From: Lentisphaeria bacterium
Lineage (GTDB): Bacteria; Verrucomicrobiota; Lentisphaeria; Oligosphaerales; Oligosphaeraceae
Assembly: GCA_016287975.1 (NCBI GenBank)
Contig: JAEEXV010000177.1
Location: 1 to 35,384, forward strand
DNA length: 35,384 nucleotides
Direction: 5' to 3'
Positions 23,236 to 30,757 of this stretch are shown piece after piece (position 1 is the first letter of the stretch; the number at the start of each line of letters is the position of its first letter). Position numbers and translations under genes: made by a program. The notes below the pieces were generated by a model. The model was not told where the DNA came from. It did not search any database and saw only the letters and a program-made list of their open reading frames with translations.

Positions 23236-24654
23236 ATGTCAGAGAAAATCATTGAATCGAAGGGGCTGTACAAGAGTTTCCCGCGCAAGGGCGGGGCGGC
23301 CCAGACGGCGACGCACTACTGCCCGGGCTGCGGGCACGGCGTGCTGACGAAACTGATCGGCGAGGCGATGCATGACCTCGGTCTGCAGGACCGCACGGTG
23401 ATGATCAGCCCCGTCGGCTGCGCGGTCTTCGCCTACTACTACTTCGACTGCGGCAACATCCAGGTCGCCCACGGCCGCGCCCCTGCGGTCGGGACGGGCG
23501 TGTCGCGCGCGACGGACCAGGTGGTGGTTTCCTACCAGGGGGACGGCGACCTGGCCTCCATCGGCCTGAACGAGACGCTGCAGGCCGCGAACCGCGGCGA
23601 GAAGATGGCGGTCTTCTTCGTGCACAACACGGTCTACGGCATGACGGGCGGCCAGATGGCGCCGACGACGCTGGTGGGCGAGAAGACGGTGACCTGCCCG
23701 AACGGCCGCGACCCCGCGACGCAGGGCTATCCGCTGCACATGTGCGAACTCATCAACAACCTGAAGGCGCCCGTCTTCGTGGAGCGCGTGGCGCTGACCG
23801 ATCCCGCGCACATCCGCAAGGCGCGCACGGCGATCCGCAAGGCGCTGGAGATCCAGCGGGACGGCAAGGGCTACACCTTCGTCGAGGTGCTGTCGGCGTG
23901 CCCGACGAACCTGGGGCTCTCGCCAGTGAAGACCAACGAGTGGATCAACGAGGTGATGAGCAAGGAGTTCCCCGTGCAGAACTTCCGCGACCGCTCGGCG
24001 GAGGCCGAACATGTCACGCGCGCGGTCTCGGACTTCTCGACCGAGAAGTTGAACGAACTCTTCGACCTGGGCGCCGTCGGCGAGACGCTGGCGGCGGCGC
24101 CTGCAGGCCAGGATGTGCAGGTGAAGATCGCGGGCTTCGGCGGGCAGGGCGTGCTGTCGCTGGGGCTGATGCTGACGCAGGCCGCGCTGGCGGTCGGGCG
24201 CCAGGTCTCGTGGTATCCCTCGTACGGCCCTGAGCAGCGCGGCGGCACGTCGAACTGCTCGGTGACCATCTCCGACCACGCGATCGGCTCGCCTGTCGTC
24301 TACCACCCCGACCTGCTCGTGGCGCTGAACCGCCCGTCGCTGGAGCGCTTCAAGAACGACGTCAAGAAGGGCGGCGTCATCATGTATGACGCCATCATGG
24401 GCGACGTCGAGATCCCCGAGGGCATCCGCGGCATCCCAGTTCCTGCGCAGCAGCTCGCGGACGAGGGCGGCAACTCGCGCGGCGCGAACACGGTGATGTT
24501 CGGCGTGATCAGCTGCCTGGATGTGACGCGCCTGCCTGGCGCGGCCTTCGACCACGCGCTGGCGCAGAGCTTCGCCAAGAAGCCGAAGCTGGTGCCGATG
24601 AACGCCGCCCTGCTCAAATACGTGCAGGAGTGGATGAAGAAGCAGCAGGCCTAA
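23236..24654 (+). CDS. 2-oxoacid:ferredoxin oxidoreductase, fused beta-gamma subunit
   Basis: A 472-residue fusion. Residues ~1-275 are the thiamine-diphosphate beta subunit: [30 protein letters not shown], then [12 protein letters not shown] and [20 protein letters not shown], the GDGx~N diphosphate motif. Residues ~290-472 are a gamma subunit: [19 protein letters not shown] and [18 protein letters not shown]. Separate genes are more usual; here the order is ferredoxin, alpha, beta-gamma, making a three-gene complex. The start at 23236 is preferred to the in-frame ATG at 23215 because AAGGAC lies just upstream of MSEKI. The stop is followed by a minisatellite. Confidence 0.92.
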   Translation: MSEKIIESKGLYKSFPRKGGAAQTATHYCPGCGHGVLTKLIGEAMHDLGLQDRTVMISPVGCAVFAYYYFDCGNIQVAHGRAPAVGTGVSRATDQVVVSYQGDGDLASIGLNETLQAANRGEKMAVFFVHNTVYGMTGGQMAPTTLVGEKTVTCPNGRDPATQGYPLHMCELINNLKAPVFVERVALTDPAHIRKARTAIRKALEIQRDGKGYTFVEVLSACPTNLGLSPVKTNEWINEVMSKEFPVQNFRDRSAEAEHVTRAVSDFSTEKLNELFDLGAVGETLAAAPAGQDVQVKIAGFGGQGVLSLGLMLTQAALAVGRQVSWYPSYGPEQRGGTSNCSVTISDHAIGSPVVYHPDLLVALNRPSLERFKNDVKKGGVIMYDAIMGDVEIPEGIRGIPVPAQQLADEGGNSRGANTVMFGVISCLDVTRLPGAAFDHALAQSFAKKPKLVPMNAALLKYVQEWMKKQQA

Positions 24655-24687
24655 GGCAAACTGGGGCCAGGCGGGCAGGGCTGGTTT

Positions 24688-24968
24688 TGTCGGCAGAGTC
24701 AGTCTGTCGGCATGGTCGGCAGGGTCGGCATGGTCAGTCTGTCGGCATGGTCGGCAGGGTCGGCATGGTCAGTCTGTCGGCATGGTCGGCAGGGTCGGCA
24801 TGGTCAGTCTGTCGGCAGAGTCGGCATGGCCGGCAGAGTCAGTCTGTCGGCAGAGTCGGCATGGCCGGCAGAGTCAGTCTGTCGGCATGGTCGGCAGGGT
24901 CGGCATGGTCAGTCTGTCGGCATGGTCGGCAGGGTCGGCAGGGTCAGTCTGTCGGCAGGGGCGGCTTG
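24688..24968. repeat. Minisatellite, eight 35-bp units
   Basis: Units begin with GTCAGTCT at 24698, 24733, 24768, 24803, 24838, 24873, 24908 and 24943, exactly 35 bases apart. Each unit is GTCAGTCT plus three 9-base modules of the form GTCGGCATG or GTCGGCAGG. Units starting at 24803 and 24838 are a variant type, with CAGAG and CCGGCAGAG changes in the same places. A partial unit precedes the first. 35 is not a multiple of three, so no single protein repeat is encoded. Confidence 0.95.
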
Positions 24969-24991
24969 GCTTTGTGGATGCAGTGCTACTG

Positions 24992-25024
24992 GGCAGTTGC
25001 CGCTCCTTATGGTGAATAGAGCGA
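24992..25024 (+). repeat. Dispersed palindromic repeat, copy D
   Basis: Starts GGCAGTTGCCGCTCC and ends GTGAATAGAGCGA, with 27 of 33 positions matching copy A. It ends 1 base before the tlyA-like ATG and so occupies its ribosome-binding region. No separate Shine-Dalgarno is visible there. Confidence 0.65.
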
Positions 25025-25025
25025 A

Positions 25026-25778
25026 ATGAAAGTGCGGGCGGACCAGTTGGCGGTGGAGCAGGGGCTGTGCGAATCGCGGTCGCTTGCCCAGCGCCTGATC
25101 ATGGCGGGGGAGATCCGCCTGGGGCCTGACACGCCCGTCCGCAAGCCAGGGCAGCTGCTGGACGCGGCGACGGAACTGATGCTCGTGGCGCCGCCGCCGT
25201 ATGTCTCGCGCGGCGCCTTCAAGTTGAAGGCGGCGCTGGACGCCTGGCAGCCGCCTGTCGCGGGGCAGGTCGCCTTGGATCTGGGGGCCTCGACGGGCGG
25301 CTTCACCGATCTCTTGCTGCAGTCTGGCGCGGCGAAAGTCTATGCGGTCGATGTCGGCTACGGGCAGCTGCACGACAAGCTGCGGCGGGACACGCGCGTG
25401 GTCTCGCTGGAGCGCACCAACGCCCGCGACTTGTCGCGGGAGGTGATTCCCGAGCCGATCGGCATCCTGGTCGGCGACGTCTCCTTCATATCGCTGACCA
25501 AGGTGCTCCCGCCGTGCGTGCCGCTGCTCGCGCCAGGCGCGTGGATCATGGTGCTGGTCAAGCCGCAGTTCGAGTGCGAGCGCGGCGAGGTCGGCTCGGG
25601 CGGCGTCGTGCGCGACGAGGCCGTGCGGCAACGCTGCGTCGACAAGATCGTCGCCTTCGCCCAGGCCGAACTGGGCTGGACATCGGTCGGCGTCGTCCCG
25701 TCCCCGATCAAAGGCCCCAAGGGCAACCAGGAATATGTCGCGGGGTTCCAGGCGAATCATCTGGACGCCAGAAACTGA
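25026..25778 (+). CDS. tlyA: TlyA-family rRNA 2'-O-methyltransferase (S4 + FtsJ-like)
   Basis: A 250-residue protein. An S4 RNA-binding domain covers residues ~1-58 (RADQLAVEQGLCESRSLAQ, RLIMAGEIRLG). YVSRGAFKLKAAL links to an FtsJ-like methyltransferase. The SAM motif DLGASTGGFTD is at 85-95, with VYAVDVGYGQL after it and the motif IV region ILVGDVSFISL. VKPQFE and SPIKGPKGNQEY complete the TlyA pattern. In mycobacteria TlyA methylates 16S C1409 and 23S C1920; many bacteria have short forms that modify only one site. The gene was once called hemolysin A. Translation initiates within a dispersed repeat, so expression may be weak or unusual. Confidence 0.92.
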   Translation: MKVRADQLAVEQGLCESRSLAQRLIMAGEIRLGPDTPVRKPGQLLDAATELMLVAPPPYVSRGAFKLKAALDAWQPPVAGQVALDLGASTGGFTDLLLQSGAAKVYAVDVGYGQLHDKLRRDTRVVSLERTNARDLSREVIPEPIGILVGDVSFISLTKVLPPCVPLLAPGAWIMVLVKPQFECERGEVGSGGVVRDEAVRQRCVDKIVAFAQAELGWTSVGVVPSPIKGPKGNQEYVAGFQANHLDARN

Positions 25779-25904
25779 GGAGTTGTTTGAAAGGCTCGCG
25801 GCGTCGTGTCGCGGGGAGTTGGCAATAATCGTTGCGGCAATGCCGTTTATTAGTTTGTCGGACGACGGAGGGGGGATGGCATGGAATCAACACGGAGGAC
25901 GCAC

Positions 25905-26588
25905 ATGGCATTCAAGGATTTTTGCGAACGGAACGGGGTGGCGGTGGCACTGGTGATTGCGCTGGTTGCGCTGGGGCTGGCGTGGTATGGCATTCTGCGT
26001 GAGAACGGCGTGCGGGTGGTCGCCGCAGGCGGCATGGAGGGGCGTGGCGAGGAGATGATGGGGCCAGGCGGTATGCGCGGGCCTGGGCCTGGCGGCATGA
26101 TGCGACCGCCCCGCGAAGGCGGGGCACCCGCCGCGCGCGGTGAATCGGTGGCGCGCTATGACGGGCTGCTGAACGCGGCGAAGGCGAAGCAGCAGAGCGG
26201 CGCCGTGCCCGAGACGACGGTGTGGCGGCTGCAGCTGGCACGGGATGCCGCGTGGATCCGCGCGAACAGTTTCGGCGGGCGCGGCGGCTTTCGGCAGAGC
26301 CCCGCAGCCGACCTGCTCAAAAGCCGCTATTATGCGGTGATGGAGCCGCTGCTGACCAAGGCCTATGAGGACGGGACGCTGCCGTTGGAGAGCTTCCTCG
26401 CGGCACTGGCGGAGCAGGAGGCCGCGGATGCATCGGCCGCCCGCTTGAAGCGCCGCGCCGAGGAGCAGGGGGCTGATTCCGACCTCGCCAAGGCCATCGC
26501 GGCATTCGACGGGTATCCGAAAACCGCGGCGACGGACGACCAGTTGCGCGCGCTCGTGGAGGCGCTGCGCCCGCAGCCGAGGCCGTAG
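25905..26588 (+). CDS. Hypothetical membrane-anchored protein
   Basis: A 227-residue protein with no recognised family. Residues ~11-29 form one transmembrane segment (VAVALVIALVALGLAWYGI) after a short charged start, so it is inner-membrane anchored with the rest outside the cytoplasm. Residues ~45-75 are rich in Gly, Met and Pro (MGPGGMRGPGPGGMMRPP). The remainder is Ala/Glu-rich and helical, with YYAVMEPLLTKAYEDGTLP, AAFDGYPKTAATDDQLRAL. The start at 25905 has GGAGG 6 bases upstream; an in-frame ATG at 25881 also has a GGAGG and cannot be excluded. It lies between tlyA and the kinase on the same strand. Confidence 0.7.
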   Translation: MAFKDFCERNGVAVALVIALVALGLAWYGILRENGVRVVAAGGMEGRGEEMMGPGGMRGPGPGGMMRPPREGGAPAARGESVARYDGLLNAAKAKQQSGAVPETTVWRLQLARDAAWIRANSFGGRGGFRQSPAADLLKSRYYAVMEPLLTKAYEDGTLPLESFLAALAEQEAADASAARLKRRAEEQGADSDLAKAIAAFDGYPKTAATDDQLRALVEALRPQPRP

Positions 26589-26656
26589 GCAAGGCGCAGG
26601 GCTCGCAGGAGGGGGGGGACGCTGGGAAATCGGCGGGAAGGACGGGGAAACGGGGT

Positions 26657-26662
26657 TATATT
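26657..26662 (+). promoter_or_regulatory. -10-like box TATATT of the kinase gene
   Basis: TATATTAT occurs 30 bases before the kinase ATG, directly after a GC-rich run. No -35 match at 16-18 bases. Confidence 0.4.
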
Positions 26663-26691
26663 ATGGCATTGGCGTTTCCTACGAGATTTTT

Positions 26692-27435
26692 ATGGATGCT
26701 TCCAGGGTACCAGCGGAGTGGCCGCCAGTGGCGGAGATTCTGGAGCGGGCGTGCCTGCTTCGGGCGCACACCTCGTACGGAAACAGCGACGTGTTCGTCT
26801 ATGAACGGGGCGGAGAGCAGTATCTCGTGAAGACTGTTGCGCGCCACAATTGGCTGGCGCGGATGCTGGGGCGGGTGGCGATACGGCACGAATGGAAGAT
26901 GCTGCGGCGTCTCCGCGAACTGGGCTTCACGCTGGCGCCTGCGCCAGTGGCGCTGCTGGAAGGCGACACGCTGGTGATGGAATATCTCCGAGATTGCACG
27001 CCGCTCAAGAGCCGACGGCACTACGCGGGGGCGGAACTGCCAGCAAAGGAGCGTTTCCTGGAACTCTTCCGCCAGTTGCAGCGGCTGCATGAACTCGGCG
27101 TCGTGCACGGGGATCTGCGGCGCGCAAACCTGCTGCTGCCCGCCTCAGGCGGGATCCGCCTGCTCGACTGGGCGACGGGAAACTATCGGGAACCCGGCAA
27201 ATGGACGTGGCGGCCGTTCTCCCGCTGGGTGCATAAAAACCAGATGCGCTCGGACAATTATTCCCTGGTCAACATCGTCACCTCCTACTATGACGACGTG
27301 CTCCCCTCCGAGTTCCTCGCCGCCGCGCAACCTGGATGGCTGCTGCGGCTGGGGCGCTTCCTGCGATATCACCTCTATCGTCACGGCATCAAGCGCTGGT
27401 TCCACCTGACCGACCACACCCAGCCGAAAAGTTAG
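26692..27435 (+). CDS. Lipopolysaccharide kinase (WaaP/RIO-like) family protein
   Basis: A 247-residue small protein kinase-like fold. SDVFVYERGGEQYLVKTV gives the N-lobe Lys, and RHEWKMLRRLRELGF the helix-C Glu. The catalytic loop is VVHGDLRRANLLL (HGDL-x-x-x-N as in Kdo/heptose kinases and RIO kinases). The metal loop is IRLLDWATGNY, with Asp-Trp instead of DFG. In WaaP-type enzymes the substrate is a heptose or Kdo of the lipid A core. The short length, C-terminal basic stretch (LRYHLYRHGIKRWF) and the Kdo gene elsewhere in the window fit that role, but another substrate is possible. It has its own -10-like box and is convergent with the macB permease gene. Confidence 0.8.
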   Translation: MDASRVPAEWPPVAEILERACLLRAHTSYGNSDVFVYERGGEQYLVKTVARHNWLARMLGRVAIRHEWKMLRRLRELGFTLAPAPVALLEGDTLVMEYLRDCTPLKSRRHYAGAELPAKERFLELFRQLQRLHELGVVHGDLRRANLLLPASGGIRLLDWATGNYREPGKWTWRPFSRWVHKNQMRSDNYSLVNIVTSYYDDVLPSEFLAAAQPGWLLRLGRFLRYHLYRHGIKRWFHLTDHTQPKS

Positions 27436-27449
27436 GACTGGGGCGCGTT

Positions 27450-27471
27450 GAACCGCCAGGGACGGCGGTTC
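27450..27471. terminator. Hairpin between convergent genes
   Basis: GAACCGCC (27450-27457) pairs with GGCGGTTC (27464-27471) across a 6-base loop. It lies between the kinase stop and the macB permease stop, and could serve both strands. No T-tract follows. Confidence 0.45.
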
Positions 27472-27486
27472 GGGGCCTGTCTTGCG

Positions 27487-28713
27487 TCACTCGTAGCGCA
27501 AGCAGTCGATGGGGTTGAGGTTGGAGGCGCGGTAGGCGGGATAGAATCCGAAGAAGACTCCGACGAAGGCGGAGAAGGCGAATGAGACGACCACGGACGC
27601 CTCGGTGATCAGAATCGGCCAGTGCTGGATGTTCCCGACCACCTTGGCGCCTACGATTCCCAGGATGGTCCCGATGAGCCCGCCGACGCAGGAAAGCACG
27701 ATCGCTTCCAGCAGGAACTGCATCAGGATGTCGATGGGGCGCGCGCCGATGGCCATGCGCAGGCCGATCTCCTTCGTGCGCTCGGTCACCGAGACCAGCA
27801 TGATGTTCATGATGCCGATGCCGCCGACAATCAGCGAAATCGAGGCGACCGCCCCGAGCAGGATGGTGATCGTCCCCGTGATAGAGGTCATCATCGAGGT
27901 GATCTCCGTCATGTCGCGGATGTTGAAGTCGTCCGCCTTCGACGCCGCCAGCCGATGGCGCTGCCGCAGCAGGGCGGTGAACTCGCGCTTGGCCTCCTCC
28001 AGGTCGTCCATCGACTTCAGGGAAATCAGCAGTTGGTTGACGTTGTTGAACTTGGAACTCTGCAGCGTGCGCTTGACGGTGGTGTAGGGCATGATGATGA
28101 TGTCGTCCTGGTCCTGGCCCATGGAGTTGGAGCCCTTGGGCTCCATGACGCCCACCACCTTGAAGGACATGTTCTTGACGCGCATCGTCTTGCCCACGGG
28201 CGACTCCTCGCCGAAGAGGTTCGACACGACGGTCCGCCCCAGCACCAGCACGCGCTTGCCCGAGTGGACGTCCTCGTCGGAGAAGAACGATCCCTCGCTG
28301 ACATTCCAGCCGCGCACGACGGGGAAACCAGTGCCGCAGCCCGAAATGGTCGTGGACCAGTTGTTCTCGCCATAGACGCACTGCGCGTTGGCGCGCACCA
28401 TCGGGGTCTGGCCCGCCACCAGTTCGGGGAAGTCGCGCTCGATCTGTTCGCCGTCGGCCGCCGTCAGGGTGCTGGCGGCGCCGGCGCCCATGCGGATGCC
28501 GCCCGAGGAGAGCGAGCCAGGGAAGACCATGACCAGGTTGTTGCCCATCGAACTGATGGAACTCTTCATCTGGTCGCTGGCGCCGTTGCCGATGGCGATG
28601 ACCGCGATCACCGCCGCGATGCCGACGATGATGCCCAGCGCCGTCAGGAGACTGCGCACCTTGTTGCGCCAGATGGCGCGCAGCGCCACTCGGAAAATCA
28701 TCAGGAAACTCAT
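27487..28713 (-). CDS. MacB-family ABC transporter permease
   Basis: A 408-residue type VII (mechanotransmission) permease with the MacB/FtsX layout: one N-terminal membrane helix (SLLTALGIIVGIAAVIAVIA), a ~230-residue periplasmic domain, then three C-terminal helices. Motifs include GNGASDQMKSSISSMGNN, SLIVGGIGIMNIMLVSVTERTKEIGLRMAIGAR and the ending GFYPAYRASNLNPIDCLRYE. The ATPase is on a separate polypeptide, unlike E. coli MacB. With the upstream macA- and tolC-like genes it should form a tripartite pump that expels drugs, peptides or glycolipids from the periplasm. The start overlaps the ATPase stop by four bases. Confidence 0.93.
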   Translation of the reverse strand: MSFLMIFRVALRAIWRNKVRSLLTALGIIVGIAAVIAVIAIGNGASDQMKSSISSMGNNLVMVFPGSLSSGGIRMGAGAASTLTAADGEQIERDFPELVAGQTPMVRANAQCVYGENNWSTTISGCGTGFPVVRGWNVSEGSFFSDEDVHSGKRVLVLGRTVVSNLFGEESPVGKTMRVKNMSFKVVGVMEPKGSNSMGQDQDDIIIMPYTTVKRTLQSSKFNNVNQLLISLKSMDDLEEAKREFTALLRQRHRLAASKADDFNIRDMTEITSMMTSITGTITILLGAVASISLIVGGIGIMNIMLVSVTERTKEIGLRMAIGARPIDILMQFLLEAIVLSCVGGLIGTILGIVGAKVVGNIQHWPILITEASVVVSFAFSAFVGVFFGFYPAYRASNLNPIDCLRYE

Positions 28714-29456
28714 GCCTTCACCTCCTCTGGCGCGGGGGCCGCAGGCGCGGGGGCGGCGGCCACCACCTGCTGCTCCACCAGGCTGTCGGAGGCCACCTTG
28801 CCGTCCCGCATCACCACCTGGCGCTTGGCGTAGGCGGCGACATCGGGCTCGTGGGTGACCATGACAATGGTGATGCCCTTGGCGTTCAAGTTCTGCAGGA
28901 ACTCCACGATTTCGACGGTGGCCTTCGTGTCGAGGTTGCCAGTCGGCTCGTCCGCCAGGATGACAGGCGGGTTGTTCATCAGCGCGCGGGCGATGGCGAC
29001 GCGCTGCTGCTGTCCGCCCGAAAGCTGCGCGGGGGTGTGGTAGAGCCGCTTTCCCAGCCCCACCAGTTCCAGGAGTTCGATCGCCCGTTCGCGCCGTTCC
29101 TTCGCCGAAATGGAGACCCCGCCATAGAACGACGGCAGTTCCACATTCTCGATCGCCGACGTGCGGGGCAGCAGATTGAAGTTCTGGAAGACGAAGCCGA
29201 GTTTGCGGTTGCGGAAGTTCGCCAGTTCGTTTCGCGTCATCGTCGAGACCTCGCGGCCGTCCAGCTTGTACGAGCCCGAGGTCGGCGTGTCCAGCGCCCC
29301 CAGGATGTTCAGCATCGTGCTCTTGCCCGACCCCGAATGGCCCATGATCGCCACGAACTCCCCGTAGTCCACGCTCAGGGAGACCCCGCCCAGGGCGTTC
29401 ACCTTGGTGTCGCCCATGACGTAGGTCTTATACATGTCTTTGATTTCAATCAGCAT
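28710..29456 (-). CDS. MacB/LolD-type ABC transporter ATPase
   Basis: A 248-residue ATPase. Walker A is GHSGSGKST, the signature LSGGQQQR, and Walker B VILADEPTGNLD, with the family-typical FRNRKLGFVFQNFNLLPR Q-loop and VMVTHEP switch. All catalytic residues are intact. A C-terminal Ala/Pro tail (VVAAAPAPAAPAPEEVKA) is extra to the family. It drives the permease encoded next, whose start overlaps this stop (ATGA). The macA-like gene ends 37 bases upstream. Confidence 0.95.
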   Translation of the reverse strand: MLIEIKDMYKTYVMGDTKVNALGGVSLSVDYGEFVAIMGHSGSGKSTMLNILGALDTPTSGSYKLDGREVSTMTRNELANFRNRKLGFVFQNFNLLPRTSAIENVELPSFYGGVSISAKERRERAIELLELVGLGKRLYHTPAQLSGGQQQRVAIARALMNNPPVILADEPTGNLDTKATVEIVEFLQNLNAKGITIVMVTHEPDVAAYAKRQVVMRDGKVASDSLVEQQVVAAAPAPAAPAPEEVKA

Positions 29457-29493
29457 GGAAAATGCTTCTGGAGGTTGAATCTGGAACCGTGCG

Positions 29494-30738
29494 TTATCGG
29501 GGGGGCGGGCCGCCCGCGCCGCCGCCGCGCCGCGGACGCTGCGGCATGAAGGGATTTTTGGTCTGGTCGCCGCCTTGTTTCACGGACTTGGAAGAGGCAG
29601 TCCCCGTCACCACCTGCTGCCCGACGAGATCCTCGGCGTCCTTCAGTTCCTGGTTGATGCCGTCGGAGATGCCCAGTTGCACCTCGACGGGATGGATCTG
29701 GGTGTCCGAATCGGCGATCCAGATGACCTTGCGGTTGCCGCGCTCGCGGATCTGCGGCGCCGTGGCGGCGACCGCAGGATCCATCGGCGTGAAGCGGACG
29801 GCGGAGGCGGGGACCGTGACCGCCTTGTCCGCCTCGGCGATGATGATCGAGAGGTTCGCGGTCATTCCAGGGAAGAGCCGCTCGCCAGGGTTCTCGGCCT
29901 CGACGATCACTGGATAGGTCACCACGTTCGAGGTCGTCGTCGATGCCAGCCGAATCTCCGTCACCTTGCCCTTGAAGCGGCGCTTGTAGGCGTCCACCGT
30001 GAAGTTCACCGCCTGCCCGACCTTGATGCCGCCCACATCCGCCTCAGGCACCGACGCCTCCACCTGGATGCGCTTCAGATCCGTCGCGATCGTGAACAGC
30101 GCCGACGCGCTCATGTTCGACACCACCGTCTCGCCCTCGTCCACCGAGCGCGAAATGACGATCCCGCTTACAGGCGCCGTGATCGTGCAGTAGGAGAGGT
30201 TCGTCTCCGCCGTCTTCACCGACGCCCGCGACTGCTCGATGGCGGCCTCGTTGGACTTCTTCGTCGCCACCAGCTGGTCATAGGAGGCCTGCGCGTTGTC
30301 CAGATCCGAATCCGAGATCATCTTCTTCTCGGCGAGTTTCTTCGCGCGTTCCAGCTCCTTTTTGGCCAGGGTCAGCTGCGCGATGGTGCGCTCCAGCTGG
30401 GCCTCGTTCGACTTGAGCTGCGCGCGCTGGGAGGCCAGGGCGGACTCGTAGGTCTGCGGGTCGATCATCGCGATCAGGTCGCCCTGCTTGACGCGGGAGT
30501 TGTAGTCCGCCTTGAGCGAAATCACCTTGCCCGTCACCTGGGTGGTGACCTTGACGGACTTGACGGGATTCACCGTCCCTGTCGCCGTCACCTCCTGCGT
30601 GACATCCCCCATTTTCACGGGCTGCGCCCGATAGTAGGTCACCGTCGGCGCCTTCTCGCGATGCTTCCAGTAGTAGTAGCCGCCCCCAGCCAGAGCCAGC
30701 ACGATCAGGACCAGGATTGCTTTCTTCAGGAATTTCAT
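29494..30738 (-). CDS. MacA-like periplasmic adaptor (RND/HlyD-type membrane fusion protein)
   Basis: A 414-residue adaptor. The N-terminal anchor is KAILVLIVLALAGGGYYYW. Next comes a split lipoyl domain (GDVTQEVTATGTVNPV … NLSYCTITAPVSGIVISRS), a long coiled-coil hairpin (residues ~95-190: QLKSNEAQLERTIAQLTLA…), a beta-barrel and a membrane-proximal domain ending VVTGTASS. The tail is Gly/Pro/Arg-rich (RPRRGGGAGGPPPR). The start at 30738 (MKFLKK) is chosen because the transmembrane anchor begins directly after it; the longer frame to 30807 adds an arginine-rich, implausible lead. It lies 19 bases after the tolC-like gene. Confidence 0.92.
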   Translation of the reverse strand: MKFLKKAILVLIVLALAGGGYYYWKHREKAPTVTYYRAQPVKMGDVTQEVTATGTVNPVKSVKVTTQVTGKVISLKADYNSRVKQGDLIAMIDPQTYESALASQRAQLKSNEAQLERTIAQLTLAKKELERAKKLAEKKMISDSDLDNAQASYDQLVATKKSNEAAIEQSRASVKTAETNLSYCTITAPVSGIVISRSVDEGETVVSNMSASALFTIATDLKRIQVEASVPEADVGGIKVGQAVNFTVDAYKRRFKGKVTEIRLASTTTSNVVTYPVIVEAENPGERLFPGMTANLSIIIAEADKAVTVPASAVRFTPMDPAVAATAPQIRERGNRKVIWIADSDTQIHPVEVQLGISDGINQELKDAEDLVGQQVVTGTASSKSVKQGGDQTKNPFMPQRPRRGGGAGGPPPR

Positions 30739-30757
30739 GGTTGTCTTCCAGCGTTTT

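Larger units (their letters stand above)
24655..25025. other. Intergenic region filled by a minisatellite and a dispersed repeat
   Basis: About 370 bases between the oxidoreductase operon and the tlyA-like gene. Nearly all of it is the 35-bp tandem array. The last ~33 bases are copy D of the palindromic repeat, directly abutting the next start codon. Long open frames in all three forward phases are produced by the repeat and are not genes. Confidence 0.7.

Noticed and set aside
24688..24968. CRISPR array
   Set aside because: The repeats are contiguous with no unique spacers, and no cas genes are nearby.
24630..25029. Several overlapping forward frames rich in Ser, Gly, Arg and Val
   Set aside because: They are produced by the 35-bp tandem array, which keeps all three phases open. 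There is no start signal.
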